Source: Leucobacter chromiireducens (GTDB lineage Bacteria > Actinomycetota > Actinomycetes > Actinomycetales > Microbacteriaceae). Taken from it: DNA of 64,000 nt. The position numbers and the translations under genes were made by a program. Location: NCBI RefSeq assembly GCF_003917135.1, contig NZ_RPDI01000006.1:85228-149227 (forward strand), read 5' to 3'. Each line of letters begins with the position of its first letter. The stretch's first letter is position 1. The notes under the pieces were generated by a model, which saw only the letters and a list, made by a program, of their open reading frames with translations, ran no database searches and had not been told where the DNA came from. Shown one piece after another: positions 37,720 to 48,417 of the stretch.

Positions 37720-39421
37720 CACGCAGGTGCGCACCCCCGCTGGCCCGGTCCTCACCGACCGGGCCAGCGGGCCGCGCCAGGGACCCCGCGCGGCGCCGCC
37801 CCGCGCCGCCCGCCGCAGCATCGACGGTTTCACCGCGGTCCGCCTCGCCATGTGGTGCGCGGTCGCCGCGCTCGTGCTCGTGCCGATCGGCGCGATCGTG
37901 CTGCTCGCCGCGGGCGGCGGGGGCTGGTCGGCGCTCGGCGATCCCGATGTGCTCACTGCCGCGGCCAACTCGCTCGTCTCGGCCACCGTCTCCGGCGTGC
38001 TCGCGGTGGTCATCGGCACGCTGCTCGCGCTCCTGCTGGAACGCACCGACCTCCCCGGGCGGCGCGCGCTTCGGCTCCTCGCGCTGAGCCCCATGCTCAT
38101 GCCACCGTTCGTCGGCGCGATCGCCTGGCTCAGCCTGCTCGGTCCCGCCGCTCCGCTCAACACCTTCTGGGCCGCGCGCTTCGGCGCCCCACTGTGGAAT
38201 CTCTACGGCGGCGACGGCGTCATCTTCCTCCTCACGCTGCACAGCTTCCCGATCGCCATGATGATCGTCACCGCGGCGCTCCGCCGGATCCCCGCCGACC
38301 TCGAACAGGCCGCGCGCATCGCCGGATCCTCCGCGCCGCGCGCGCTCTGGGAGGTAACGACCCCGCTCCTGCGCCCCGCGATGCTCTCCGCGTTCACCCT
38401 CATCGCGGTCTCCAACCTCGCCGACTTCGGCATCCCCTCGATCATCGGGCTCCCCGAGCGCTACGTCACACTCTCCACGCTCGTGTACCGCTACCTGCAG
38501 TCCGGCACGGTCGAGGATCCCCTCGCCGTCGTCGCCGCGATCGGCTTCGTGCTGCTCATGATCGCGCTGCTCGGCGTCGTCGTCGACCTGCTGCGCTCCC
38601 GCACCAGGGTGGAGCTCGACGCCCAGGCCGGCGCCCCGGCGCTGCTCCCCCTCGGCCGGGCCCGCGGCCCGCTCGCGGTCGTCGCCACCGCCGTCGTGCT
38701 CGCGGTCACCGTGCTCCCGCTCATCACGCTCGCGATCCAGGCGCTGCTGCCCGCGCCCGGCGTGCCGCTCACCCCCGAGACCATCACGCTCGCGAGTTTC
38801 GAGCGCGCCCTCACCGCACCCGGCACCCTCCAGGGCATCAGCAACTCGCTCATGCTGGCAACGCTCGCCGCACTCGGCTGCGGGGTGCTCGGGCTCGGGA
38901 TCGGCGCGATCGTCACGCGCACCCGCGCACGCGGCAATGCCGCCCTGCTCGGACTCTCCCTGCTGCCGCAGGCGATCCCCGGGCTCGTCATCGCCGTCGC
39001 GTGGCTGCTCATCGCACCGCGGATCGGACTGTTCAACACCCCATGGCTGATCCTGTGCGCGTACCTCACCTCGTTCCTCGCGCTCGTCGTGCAGTCGGTG
39101 CACGCGCCGCTCTCCGGGATCCCAACGACCGCGGAGGAAGCCGCCCGACTCGCAGGCGCCTCACGCCTGCGCGCGCTGTGGGACATCTCCTGCCGGATGG
39201 CGGTGCCCGCCGCGATCTCCGGCGCCGTGCTCGTCGCGCTCACCGCCGTGCGCGAGCTGACCCTCTCGGTCCTGCTGCTCTCCCCGGGCTCGCAGACCCT
39301 CGGGGTCGTGATCTTCAACCTCCAGCAGGCCGGCGCGTACAACGCCTCGTCGGCGCTCTCACTCATCGTCGCCGTGGTCGGCCTCGTCGGCCTCGGCTTC
39401 ACCGCCCGCACCCAGCGTTAG
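37703..39421 (+). CDS. ABC importer permease (fused, AfuB/FbpB-like)
   Basis: 572 aa, about twelve membrane segments. It is two BPD_transp_1 permease units in one chain. Each has an EAA-type cytoplasmic loop: EQAARIAGSSAPRALWEVTTP and EEAARLAGASRLRALWDISCR. This double-length arrangement is typical of FbpB/AfuB/PhnU-like permeases. It overlaps the binding-protein gene by 17 bases. The N-terminal 40 residues are an Arg/Pro-rich cytoplasmic extension. Confidence 0.92.
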   Translation: MVSSSSTQVRTPAGPVLTDRASGPRQGPRAAPPRAARRSIDGFTAVRLAMWCAVAALVLVPIGAIVLLAAGGGGWSALGDPDVLTAAANSLVSATVSGVLAVVIGTLLALLLERTDLPGRRALRLLALSPMLMPPFVGAIAWLSLLGPAAPLNTFWAARFGAPLWNLYGGDGVIFLLTLHSFPIAMMIVTAALRRIPADLEQAARIAGSSAPRALWEVTTPLLRPAMLSAFTLIAVSNLADFGIPSIIGLPERYVTLSTLVYRYLQSGTVEDPLAVVAAIGFVLLMIALLGVVVDLLRSRTRVELDAQAGAPALLPLGRARGPLAVVATAVVLAVTVLPLITLAIQALLPAPGVPLTPETITLASFERALTAPGTLQGISNSLMLATLAALGCGVLGLGIGAIVTRTRARGNAALLGLSLLPQAIPGLVIAVAWLLIAPRIGLFNTPWLILCAYLTSFLALVVQSVHAPLSGIPTTAEEAARLAGASRLRALWDISCRMAVPAAISGAVLVALTAVRELTLSVLLLSPGSQTLGVVIFNLQQAGAYNASSALSLIVAVVGLVGLGFTARTQR

Positions 39422-39429
39422 GACCGACC

Positions 39430-40553
<1,124 letters not shown>

Positions 40554-40557
<4 letters not shown>

Positions 40558-41144
40558 GCACCTCCCCTCACTCCGCAGCGTCCATCGTCGTCGTGCGCCA
40601 CGGCGAGACGGACTGGAACATCGGCCGCCGCATCCAAGGCCGCACCGACATCCCGCTGAACGATCGCGGGCGTGCGCAGGCCGGCGAGATCGCCGACCTC
40701 CTCGCGGGGTCCGGCCGGTGGACCGGCGTCGTCGCGTCGCCGCTCAGCCGTGCCGTCACCACGGGTCAGATCATCGCGGCGCGGCTCGGCCTCGGTGATC
40801 CCGTGATCGACGCCGCCGTCACCGAGCGCGACTTCGGCTCAGCCGAGGGCATGCAGGTCGCCGACGTGACCGCGCGCTGGCCCGGCCTCGACATTCCCGA
40901 CGCTGAGGATCTCGACACGCTCGCCCAGCGCGGGGCCGCCGCGTTCGGGCGGCTGCTCAGTGCCGCCCCCGGCTCGATCGTGATCGCACACGGCGCGCTG
41001 ATCCGGGCCGCCCTCACGGAACTGAGCGGGCAGCCGGCACCCCGGATCCTCAACGGCGAGGCGTGGACGCTGTCGCCGGCGCATGGCGGCCGGGGCACGG
41101 CCGTGCGCCGGCTCGGCACGCCGGCGATGCAGCACGCGGTCTAG
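40554..41144 (+). CDS. histidine phosphatase family protein
   Basis: 196 aa, phosphoglycerate-mutase-like fold. The catalytic RHGETDWN (H16) and the second His in IVIAHGALIRAAL are present, with the general acid in ERDFGSAEG. Members dephosphorylate sugar phosphates, phosphoglycolate, cobalamin intermediates and others. It is translationally coupled (ATGA) to the importer ATPase and closes the operon, making a third phosphatase fold in the same unit. A cytosolic small-molecule phosphatase is the likely role. Confidence 0.9.
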
Positions 41145-41270
41145 CTGGGGCGGGCGCTGGCTCCGGGTTCGTCACCCACCAGAATCCCCGGTTTGGTACG
41201 AGTTTGAGCCGATCTGGCGCGCGAAAGCGGATCAGACTCTCACTAAATTGCAGAAAGAGCCGGGGCCGGG
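41145..41270. other. AT-richer intergenic stretch between convergent genes
   Basis: This 126-base segment between the histidine phosphatase and cardiolipin synthase is visibly less GC-rich. CCCCGG at 41186-41191 and CCGGGG at 41260-41265 could close a long imperfect stem. It probably includes a two-way terminator. No start codon with protein-like sequence is present. Confidence 0.4.
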
Positions 41271-42755
41271 CTACTGGAGGGCCGACGTGAGGCGCGCCAA
41301 GCCGTCGAGCAGCTGCGAGCGCAGCGGCTGCTTCAGCCACTCCTCCAGCGTGAGCTCACGCGAGTTCTCGCGATAGTAATCGCTCACCTCGTCGAGGTCC
41401 CGCACGAAGCTCTCGCCGTGCACCACCATCGAGATCTCCATGTTCAGGCCGAAGGAGCGCTGATCCATGTTCGAGGAGCCCACCACGGCGACGGCGTCGT
41501 CCACCGTGAAGTGCTTCGAGTGGAGGATGTAGGGCGGCCGGTACATCCAGATCCGCACCCCGGCGCGCAGCAGCTCCTCGTAGTACGAGCGCTGCGCGTG
41601 GTACACCACCGCCTGATCCCCCGTCTCCGAGACGAACAGCTCGACATCGACGCCGCGCGCGGTCGCCGCACGCAGCGCGTTCATGATCGAACCGTCCGGC
41701 ACGAAGTACGGGCTCGTGATGCTGATCCGGCGCGTCGCCGTGTACAGCAGCGCGACGAACACCTGCAGGTTGTTCTCCGCCTCGTAGCCCGGCCCGCTCG
41801 GCACGATCTGGCAGTCCAGCTCGCCCGGGCGCGCGACCTCGATCGGCGACTCCGCGAGGTGGGTGAGGTACTGCCCGGTCTCGAGGTACCAGTCGCCCTG
41901 GAACACCGCCTCGAGCCCGAGTACGATAGGGCCCTCGACCCGCACCATCAGGTCCTTCCAGTGGAGGCCGCGGCGCTGGTTCGACGGCTTGTTGTAGCTC
42001 GAGTCGACGAGGTTCTGCGAGCCCATGAACCCGATGCGGCCGTCGATCACGATCAGCTTGCGGTGGTTTCGGAGGTCCGGGCGCTGGTACTCGCCGCGCC
42101 AGGGCCGCACCGGCAGCATGTACGCCCACTGCACGCCGAGCTCGTCGAGGCTCTGCGCCGTGCGCCGCGTGCCGGGGTTGCGCACGGCCGAGATGTGGTC
42201 GAGCAGCACGCGCACCTGCACGCCGCGCGCCACGGCTTCCCCCATTGCCGTGAAGATGTCGTCGGTCGCCTCATCGTGCACGAGGATGTAGAACTCGATG
42301 TGCACGTACTCGGTGGCGGTGCGGATCGCCGCGGCCATCTGCGCGAACGACTCCTCGTAGTCGATGCACATGGTTGCGGCGTTGCCGCGCAGCATCGGCT
42401 GGGCGCCGAGCGAACGGCCGAGCCGCACGGCGCTGTCGATGCCGGGCTGCAGCTCGGCGGTCGGCGTGACCATGCCGCGCTCCTCGCGCTCCGCGATCTG
42501 CGAGACGAAGAGGTTGATCGCCTCTTGCTTCTGCTCGCGGGCGCGCGGCAGGCGCTTACTCCCGATGATGAGGAACAGCAGCAGGCCGGGCACGGGCAGC
42601 AGGAAGATCGCCATCAGCCAGGCCATCCCCGAGGTGGGACGGCGGTTGCGTGGCACGACAAAGAGCGCGACGACGCGGATCACGTTGTCGATGATCAGGA
42701 ACGTGAGGGTCCACGCGAACGGCCAGTTCACCCCAAACCAGTTGAGTTCCTCCAT
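41271..42755 (-). CDS. cls: cardiolipin synthase (phospholipase D family)
   Basis: 494 aa. Two N-terminal membrane helices (about 12-35 and 42-64) are followed by two PLD domains with HKD motifs: NHRKLIVIDG and HSKHFTVDD (followed by VVGSSNMD). This is the classic bacterial cardiolipin synthase layout (Cls A/B type), which joins two phosphatidylglycerol molecules. The C-terminal SRELTLEEWLKQP is also typical. It is transcribed as a single gene; the promoter lies in the 146 bases before 42901. Confidence 0.95.
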   Translation of the reverse strand: MEELNWFGVNWPFAWTLTFLIIDNVIRVVALFVVPRNRRPTSGMAWLMAIFLLPVPGLLLFLIIGSKRLPRAREQKQEAINLFVSQIAEREERGMVTPTAELQPGIDSAVRLGRSLGAQPMLRGNAATMCIDYEESFAQMAAAIRTATEYVHIEFYILVHDEATDDIFTAMGEAVARGVQVRVLLDHISAVRNPGTRRTAQSLDELGVQWAYMLPVRPWRGEYQRPDLRNHRKLIVIDGRIGFMGSQNLVDSSYNKPSNQRRGLHWKDLMVRVEGPIVLGLEAVFQGDWYLETGQYLTHLAESPIEVARPGELDCQIVPSGPGYEAENNLQVFVALLYTATRRISITSPYFVPDGSIMNALRAATARGVDVELFVSETGDQAVVYHAQRSYYEELLRAGVRIWMYRPPYILHSKHFTVDDAVAVVGSSNMDQRSFGLNMEISMVVHGESFVRDLDEVSDYYRENSRELTLEEWLKQPLRSQLLDGLARLTSALQ

Positions 42756-42901
42756 CGACGCTTCTCCTCAGTCGCCACAGCACCTGGTGACTCCGGCCGC
42801 GCACTCCCTGAGCTCAGGATCCGAGCGCGCCGGATATCACCCCTGCATGTACTGTAGCGGGAGCTGCGGGCTCGGACGCGCGTCGCGAGCCGTTTCGGGG
42901 G

Positions 42902-43081
42902 CTAGGACTCCTCGCGGGCGGGGAGGCCGGCCTTCGCGCGCTCCTCGTCCTCGATCTGTCGGTAGACCCGACGCTCCGTGCGATCCGCGCGGAGGATGAG
43001 CCGCAGCACCATCCAGAAGAAGATCCCGATGAGCACGGTCGGCGTCAGCGACCACACCGCGTTCGTCCACCAGCTGTCCAT
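42902..43081 (-). CDS. small single-pass membrane protein
   Basis: 59 aa. Trp-rich N-terminus (MDSWWTNAVWS), one membrane helix (TPTVLIGIFFWMVLRLIL) and a charged cytoplasmic tail (RADRTERRVYRQIEDEERAKAGL). I recognise it as the kind of small conserved protein found near lysS in Microbacteriaceae, without known function. The frame is open further upstream to 43126, but the tail pattern and lack of ribosome site there favour the ATG at 43081. Confidence 0.65.
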   Translation of the reverse strand: MDSWWTNAVWSLTPTVLIGIFFWMVLRLILRADRTERRVYRQIEDEERAKAGLPAREES

Positions 43082-43116
43082 GCGGCAAGTGTATCGGGTG
43101 CGTGCCGGGAATAGCT

Positions 43117-43150
43117 GAACGCCCACCCGCGCGACGGCGAGTGGGCGTTC
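43117..43150 (-). terminator. terminator after lysS
   Basis: GAACGCCCAC pairs perfectly with GTGGGCGTTC (10 bp, 14-nt loop). It lies 19 bases past the lysS stop on the minus strand and before the small membrane-protein gene. Confidence 0.7.
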
Positions 43151-43169
43151 GGCTCGGATCCCGATCTGC

Positions 43170-44735
43170 TTATTTCACGAGCGGGAACAGGATCGTCTCG
43201 CGGATCCCGAGGCCGGTGAGGGCCATGAGCAGGCGGTCCATGCCCATGCCCATGCCACCCGACGGCGGCATGCCGTGCTCGAGCGCGCGCAGGAACTCCT
43301 CGTCAACGCTCATCGCCTCGACGTCGCCGCGGGCCGCTTCCGCGGCCTGCTGGACGAAGCGCTCGCGCTGCACCACCGGGTCGACGAGCTCGGAGTAGCC
43401 CGTGGCGAGCTCGAAGCCGCGCACGTAGAGATCCCACTTCTCCACCACGCCGGGGATCGTGCGGTGGTGGCGCGTGAGCGGGCTCGTCTCCACCGGGAAG
43501 TCCATCACGAAGGTGGGGCGCGTCAGCCCGTCCTTCACGAAGTGCTCCCACAGCTCCTCGACGAGCTTGCCGTGGTTCGGCAGCGGCACCTCGACGCCCT
43601 CGGCGTCGGCGATCGCCTGCAGCTCGGCCACCGAGGTCTCCGGCGTGATCTCGCGGCCGGCGGCCTCGGAGAGCGTGCCGTACATGGAGATGCGATCCCA
43701 CTCGCCGCCGAGGTCGAAGAGCGTGCCGTCGGCCCACTCGACGACGTGCGTGCCCTCGCGCTCCGTGCCGACGTTCGCGGCGAGCGCGGCGTTCTGCACG
43801 AGATCCTGCGTGAGATCCGCGATGCCGCTGTAGTCGGTGTACGCCTGGTACGCCTCGAGCATCGCGAACTCCGGGCTGTGCGTCGAGTCGGCGCCCTCGT
43901 TGCGGAAGTTGCGGTTGATCTCGAAGACGCGCTCCAGGCCGCCGACGACGGCGCGCTTCAGGAACAGCTCAGGCGCGATGCGCAGGAAGAGTTCGGTGTC
44001 GAACGCGTTCGAGTGCGTGATGAACGGGCGCGCCGACGCGCCGCCGTGCATGGTCTGCAGCATCGGCGTCTCGGCCTCGATGAAGTCGCGCTCCGCGAAA
44101 GTCTTGCGCAGGCTCGCCATCGTGCGCGCACGCGTGACAACGTTGCGGCGCGCCTGCTCGCGCTGGATCAGGTCGAGGTAGCGCTGGCGTACCCGCGTCT
44201 CCTCGTTCAGCTCGGTGTGCATGTTCGGCAGGGGCGCGATCGCCTTCGCGGCGATCTGCCACTCGGTGACCATGATCGAGAGCTCACCGCGGCGGCTCGA
44301 CGCGACCTCGCCGCGCACGAACAGGTGATCGCCGAGGTCGACGAGCTCCTTGTACGAGGCCAGCGACTCCTCGCCCACCTCTGCGAAGCTCACCATGGCC
44401 TGAATGCGCGTGCCGTCGCCCGCCTGCAGCGACGCGAAGCACAGCTTGCCGGTGTTGCGCTGGAACACGACGCGGCCGGCGACGCCGACGACGGCGCCCG
44501 ATGCGGTATCCGGGGTCTCCTCCAGGTGCCCCCACTCCGCGCGCACCGCGGGGATCGTGGTCGTCACGGGGACGGTGACCGGGTACGCGCCGCCCGCGAG
44601 GCTGGCCTCAGCGTTCAGTTTGTCGCGCTTCTCCAGTCGCACACGCTTCTGCTCGAAGACCTCCTCAGCACTGACGGCCTGGGTGGCGTCGGTGGTGGCC
44701 GGCTCGGCTGCGTTCGCTGCGCTCTGATCGCTCAT
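43170..44735 (-). CDS. lysS: lysyl-tRNA synthetase, class II
   Basis: 521 aa. The OB-fold anticodon-binding domain (about 75-185; VVGVAGRVVFQRNTGKLCFASLQ) is followed by the class II core with motif 2 RVFEINRNFRNEGADSTHSPEF and motif 3 GMGMGMDRLLMALTG. It charges tRNA-Lys. The ATG at 44735 is chosen because the earlier open frame contains no protein-like sequence. It closes the long folate/ftsH cluster on the minus strand; the 61-base gap to the DUF2520 gene suggests a shared transcript or a short promoter. Confidence 0.97.
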   Translation of the reverse strand: MSDQSAANAAEPATTDATQAVSAEEVFEQKRVRLEKRDKLNAEASLAGGAYPVTVPVTTTIPAVRAEWGHLEETPDTASGAVVGVAGRVVFQRNTGKLCFASLQAGDGTRIQAMVSFAEVGEESLASYKELVDLGDHLFVRGEVASSRRGELSIMVTEWQIAAKAIAPLPNMHTELNEETRVRQRYLDLIQREQARRNVVTRARTMASLRKTFAERDFIEAETPMLQTMHGGASARPFITHSNAFDTELFLRIAPELFLKRAVVGGLERVFEINRNFRNEGADSTHSPEFAMLEAYQAYTDYSGIADLTQDLVQNAALAANVGTEREGTHVVEWADGTLFDLGGEWDRISMYGTLSEAAGREITPETSVAELQAIADAEGVEVPLPNHGKLVEELWEHFVKDGLTRPTFVMDFPVETSPLTRHHRTIPGVVEKWDLYVRGFELATGYSELVDPVVQRERFVQQAAEAARGDVEAMSVDEEFLRALEHGMPPSGGMGMGMDRLLMALTGLGIRETILFPLVK

Positions 44736-44796
44736 AGTGGGGGCGTGTCCTCCGTGATGTAACGTCCGTCGCTCGGGTTCGACGGTCCGTTCCATC

Positions 44797-45525
44797 CTAG
44801 GCCAGCTCGTCGGGGTGATTCGCCCCGCCATCGCGGCCGGCGGCCTCGAGCAGGGCTTCCTCGACCGCCGCGCGCACCACGCCGCCCGCGAGCTGGTCGG
44901 GACGCTCGATCCCGATCTCGCGGAGCGCGTCGGTGGTCTGCCGCACGACCGCGCGCGAGAGCTCGGCGGCCGCCGTGATCGCGTCGGCGTACGTTGCACG
45001 ATCCTGCTCGCGCACGATGACGGGTTCGCCGCCCATTTCGACGGCGAGCGCCTGCCCGATCGGCAGGACCGGTGCCGGCGCGGTGACGGCGATCGTCGCG
45101 CCGGCGAGCCGGCCGAGGTCGATGCTCGTTCCCGTGAACACGATCGCCGGGTGCAGTGCGAGCGGGATCACCCCGACCGCGAGGGCCGGGCCGAACACCG
45201 CGGTGCCGTGCTCCGGGGACGTGTGGATCGCGAGCTGGCCTGGCTGCCACGCGCCGGTCGCCGCGAGCCCCGCGATGAGGCCGGGCAGTTCGTCGCCTGG
45301 CACCGCAAGCAGCACGAGCTCGGAGCGCCGCACCACCTCGGGCACGTCGAGCACCGGCACGCCGGGCAGCATGGCCTCGGCGCGCTCACGGCTCTCCGCG
45401 CTGACCGCGGAGATGCCCGTGATCGCGTGCCCGGCGCCAGCGAGCGCGCGGGCGAGCACCGGGCCGACCCTGCCTGCGCCGATGACGCCGACACCGAGCC
45501 GGGACTCCTGCGCGCTCGGGTGCAT
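44797..45525 (-). CDS. Rossmann-fold/DUF2520 oxidoreductase-like protein
   Basis: 242 aa. An N-terminal NAD(P)-binding fold begins GVGVIGAGRVGPVLARALAGAG. The C-terminal DUF2520 domain contains HPAIVFTG and the helical end. This pair of domains is found in actinobacterial proteins usually encoded next to panC and the folate cluster; the reaction is unknown but resembles ketopantoate reductase-type enzymes. The ATG overlaps the PH-domain gene stop (ATGA). No panC gene follows here; lysS is next. Confidence 0.87.
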   Translation of the reverse strand: MHPSAQESRLGVGVIGAGRVGPVLARALAGAGHAITGISAVSAESRERAEAMLPGVPVLDVPEVVRRSELVLLAVPGDELPGLIAGLAATGAWQPGQLAIHTSPEHGTAVFGPALAVGVIPLALHPAIVFTGTSIDLGRLAGATIAVTAPAPVLPIGQALAVEMGGEPVIVREQDRATYADAITAAAELSRAVVRQTTDALREIGIERPDQLAGGVVRAAVEEALLEAAGRDGGANHPDELA

Positions 45526-47228
45526 CAGGCGTCCTGGCGCGGCGGGTGGGTGGCCTGCGGGGCGCGCGCGTCGGCAAGGCGGCGCGCCTCGGCACCCTGG
45601 ATGCGCAGCACCGCGACCGCGAGCTCGTCGAACACGCGCTGGCCGATCCCCAGCTCCATGCCGCGCATCTCCATGCGCACCGGGCCGAGCACCGTGTGCG
45701 CCTGGATGGCCGCGAGCCCGAGCATGCGGTGCACGAGCGGTCGGCGCAGCTGCACCGACTGGGCGCGCACGATCGGCATGATCGAGAGCGACCGGGTGAG
45801 CACACCGCGGCGGATGCGCAGCGTCGCGTCCTCGCTGCCGAGGCCCTCGAGCGCGATGCCGGCACGCGGCTTCCCCCACCAGAGCACCCAGCCGGCGCGC
45901 TTGCCGGGACCCCGATAGCCGGTGCCCGGGCCGCTCAGGCCGTTGCGCAGCGCGGCGATCTCGTCCTCGTCGTCACCGACCCCGGGCAGCAGGGTGTCGA
46001 TGACGCGCAGCACGTCGGCCTCGAGGCCCACCGGCAGCACGACGTTCTGCGCTGCGTTCTGGCCGCCCTGCGCCACCGAGTGGCCCGCGGTGGTGATGCG
46101 CACCTTCCACCAGCCGAGCGGACGCCAGAACAGCGGCTGCCGCGCCTCGATCGCGTGGATCCGGCCGAACGGAATCGACTCGGTCAGCGTTGAGGTGAGG
46201 CCTGCGCCGGTGCGCACGGCGTCGCGCCCGCGGGAGAGCGTGAAGTTGAAGCCGCGGTTGAACTGGCTGAACATCACGCCAGCCATCACCACGATGAGCG
46301 GCAGGATGCCAAGAATCATGACCGGCTCGACGATCGCGCCGCCGACGATCACGGCCACCACGACGAGCAGCAGGATCACCGCCTCCCAGCTGAGCGCGAT
46401 GCTGCCGAGCAGCCGGCCAACCGGCACGCGGACGAGCGCGCCGCCGGCGATCGCGTCGGGATCGACGTCGCTGTCAACGAACTCCTGCGCGCGGCCGGCG
46501 AGCCCGGTCGCGCCGGCCGCGTACACCGAACCATCGAACGCGACGGCGGCCGCACCCGTGATGCTGTCGAGGTGCGCGCCGGTCACCGCGTCACCGCGCC
46601 GCTTCTGCGCGGCGACCTGCATGATCTGCTCGCGCACGGTCTTCGCGTCGGCGTGCCCGAGGTAGGCGAGCTCCACCTTGCCGTCCTGGCCGGCGGTCAC
46701 CACCTCGATCTTCGTGAGCCCGAGCGCGCGCGCCAGCATCGGACGCTGCAGGTTGACCGACTGGATGCGCTCGAGCGGGGCGCGTCGGTGATTGCGGAAC
46801 AGGATCCCACTGCGGGTTTCCACCGCCTCCTCGGTGACCCGGTAGCTCGAGAATCGCCAGGCCAGCCACGAGAACAGCACGATGAGGAGGATCACGCCGA
46901 GCGCCACCCCCAGCACGATCAGCAGCAGTCCCTGCTCGACGAGGTACGCGAAAATGTCCTGCTCGTCGAATACATCGGCGAAGTCGTCGTTCTGCAGCGC
47001 CTCGCGCGCGAAGAAAAACTCGACCAGCCGATCGCGGAAGTTCGCGATGATGATGCCGCCGATGACGAGCAGCGCCAGCCCGCCACGCAGCAGCGGCGAG
47101 AGCGGGTGCATGCGGCGCCAGCCCTCGGCGTCGGCGGTGCCGGGGAGCTGTGCCGGGCTGGCGGGAGCTGGGCTCTCGGGGAGCCCGGCGCCGCCGGGCA
47201 GCCCCGCGCCGCCGGGAAGCTCGCTCAC
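45525..47228 (-). CDS. PH-domain membrane protein (YdbT-like)
   Basis: 567 aa. Several membrane helices alternate with three bacterial PH (bPH2) domains; repeat signatures are RRAPLERIQSVNLQRP, IPFGRIHAIEARQPLFWRPLGWWKVRI and RAQSVQLRRPLVHRMLGLA. The N-terminus is a Gly/Pro/Ala repeat (LPGGAGLPGGAGLPE). YdbT-type proteins work with a YdbS partner, which is the preceding gene. The molecular role is poorly known; an effect on resistance to bacteriocins is reported for Bacillus homologues. It overlaps both neighbours by 1-4 bases. Confidence 0.85.
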   Translation of the reverse strand: MSELPGGAGLPGGAGLPESPAPASPAQLPGTADAEGWRRMHPLSPLLRGGLALLVIGGIIIANFRDRLVEFFFAREALQNDDFADVFDEQDIFAYLVEQGLLLIVLGVALGVILLIVLFSWLAWRFSSYRVTEEAVETRSGILFRNHRRAPLERIQSVNLQRPMLARALGLTKIEVVTAGQDGKVELAYLGHADAKTVREQIMQVAAQKRRGDAVTGAHLDSITGAAAVAFDGSVYAAGATGLAGRAQEFVDSDVDPDAIAGGALVRVPVGRLLGSIALSWEAVILLLVVVAVIVGGAIVEPVMILGILPLIVVMAGVMFSQFNRGFNFTLSRGRDAVRTGAGLTSTLTESIPFGRIHAIEARQPLFWRPLGWWKVRITTAGHSVAQGGQNAAQNVVLPVGLEADVLRVIDTLLPGVGDDEDEIAALRNGLSGPGTGYRGPGKRAGWVLWWGKPRAGIALEGLGSEDATLRIRRGVLTRSLSIMPIVRAQSVQLRRPLVHRMLGLAAIQAHTVLGPVRMEMRGMELGIGQRVFDELAVAVLRIQGAEARRLADARAPQATHPPRQDA

Positions 47229-47851
47229 AGCCCCGACCGCCGCGTCTCCGCGAGCGCGACGAGCCGGTCGCGCAGCGCCTCGGCGTCGTCCAGCCGCAGG
47301 CCGGGCAACTGCACGCCCGTCGCCGCGGAGGCGGTGACGAACTTCAGCGTCGCGAGGCCCAGCGCGCGCAGCAGCGGGCCGCGGGTCACGTCGACGAGCT
47401 GCAGCCTGCCGTACGGCACAGCGACGACGCGCTCGAACATGATGCCGCGGCGGAAGAGCAGGTCGTCCTCGCGCAGGATGTAGCCGATCGCGCGCACGCG
47501 GCGGAACGCGAAGAGGGCGTTGATCAGCAGTGCGAGCACCACGGCGCCGAGGCCGACGAGCGGGAGCACGCGCTGATCGCCCGCGTTCACGAACACGATC
47601 ACGCCCACCACGGCGCCCACGATGAGCACGAGCACGAGGTTGACGATCAGATCAGCCCAGGCGTAGGAGGGCGAGACGCGCTGCCACTCCTGCTCGCCGT
47701 TCGGCCACGGCTCGGTGACCGGCGCGGCTTGCGCGGCTGGCGCGGCGGCTGGCGCGGCGGGCGCACCTGGCGCCGGTGCGGCGGCTGACGGGGTGGCGGG
47801 AAGCGGCGGCGTGGTGCTGGGCAGTTCCTGCGGCAATGGTTCTTGGCTCAC
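47225..47851 (-). CDS. PH-domain membrane protein (YdbS-like)
   Basis: 208 aa. An Ala/Pro-rich N-terminal 50 residues precede two membrane helices and one bPH2 domain (IGYILREDDLLFRRGIMFERVVAVPYGRLQLVDVTRGPLLRALGLA). It overlaps the YdbT-like gene by 4 bases and is probably its partner in a membrane complex. It begins 53 bases after the DUF3180 gene. Confidence 0.85.
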   Translation of the reverse strand: MSQEPLPQELPSTTPPLPATPSAAAPAPGAPAAPAAAPAAQAAPVTEPWPNGEQEWQRVSPSYAWADLIVNLVLVLIVGAVVGVIVFVNAGDQRVLPLVGLGAVVLALLINALFAFRRVRAIGYILREDDLLFRRGIMFERVVAVPYGRLQLVDVTRGPLLRALGLATLKFVTASAATGVQLPGLRLDDAEALRDRLVALAETRRSGL

Positions 47852-47904
47852 GCCTCCAGCCTAGGCCAGCGCGGGGCGCATCCACCGCGCCACGTGCCCG
47901 AACG

Positions 47905-48417
47905 TCAGGGTTTGCGGTAGGCGGTCTGGCCCGCCGGATCGGGATCCGGATCAGCCTCTTCCGGCGCAGCCCCGTCCCCGGGCGGGACCCTGCAGAGGTG
48001 CTCGGTGATGGCCGCGCAGACGACGAGCACGGCGCCGCCGGCGAACACGAGCACCATGGGGAGCCAGCTCTCGCTCGGGGCCGGCACACTGCGGCCGAGC
48101 AGGGAGAGCGCGAGCCCCCCGCCGAATCCGCCGAGGAGCGCGCCGACGAGCTGGCCGGCGCGCGCGGTCGCGAGGAGCCGCACCGCGTGGAACGGGTTCA
48201 CGTCGCCGGCGCGTTTCAGCACGGTGCGGCGCAGCCGGATCCCGAGCGTCAGCAGCACCCCGGCAATGAGCGCGAGCATGAGGGCGAGCGAGAGCGGCGG
48301 GACGAACGGCGGAGCCCCGCGCCCCGACAGCGCGAACTGCAGCACGAGCCCGACGGCGATCCCCATCGCCCCGGCTGCGGCGACGGCCAGCGGGCCGGTG
48401 CGCTCCTCACCGCGCAT
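47905..48417 (-). CDS. DUF3180 membrane protein
   Basis: 170 aa, four membrane helices. The conserved NPFHAVRLLATARAGQLVGALLGGFGGG segment is diagnostic of DUF3180, an actinobacterial family nearly always found directly after folK. The function is unknown. The ATG at 48417 lies inside the end of folK (11-base overlap). Confidence 0.87.
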   Translation of the reverse strand: MRGEERTGPLAVAAAGAMGIAVGLVLQFALSGRGAPPFVPPLSLALMLALIAGVLLTLGIRLRRTVLKRAGDVNPFHAVRLLATARAGQLVGALLGGFGGGLALSLLGRSVPAPSESWLPMVLVFAGGAVLVVCAAITEHLCRVPPGDGAAPEEADPDPDPAGQTAYRKP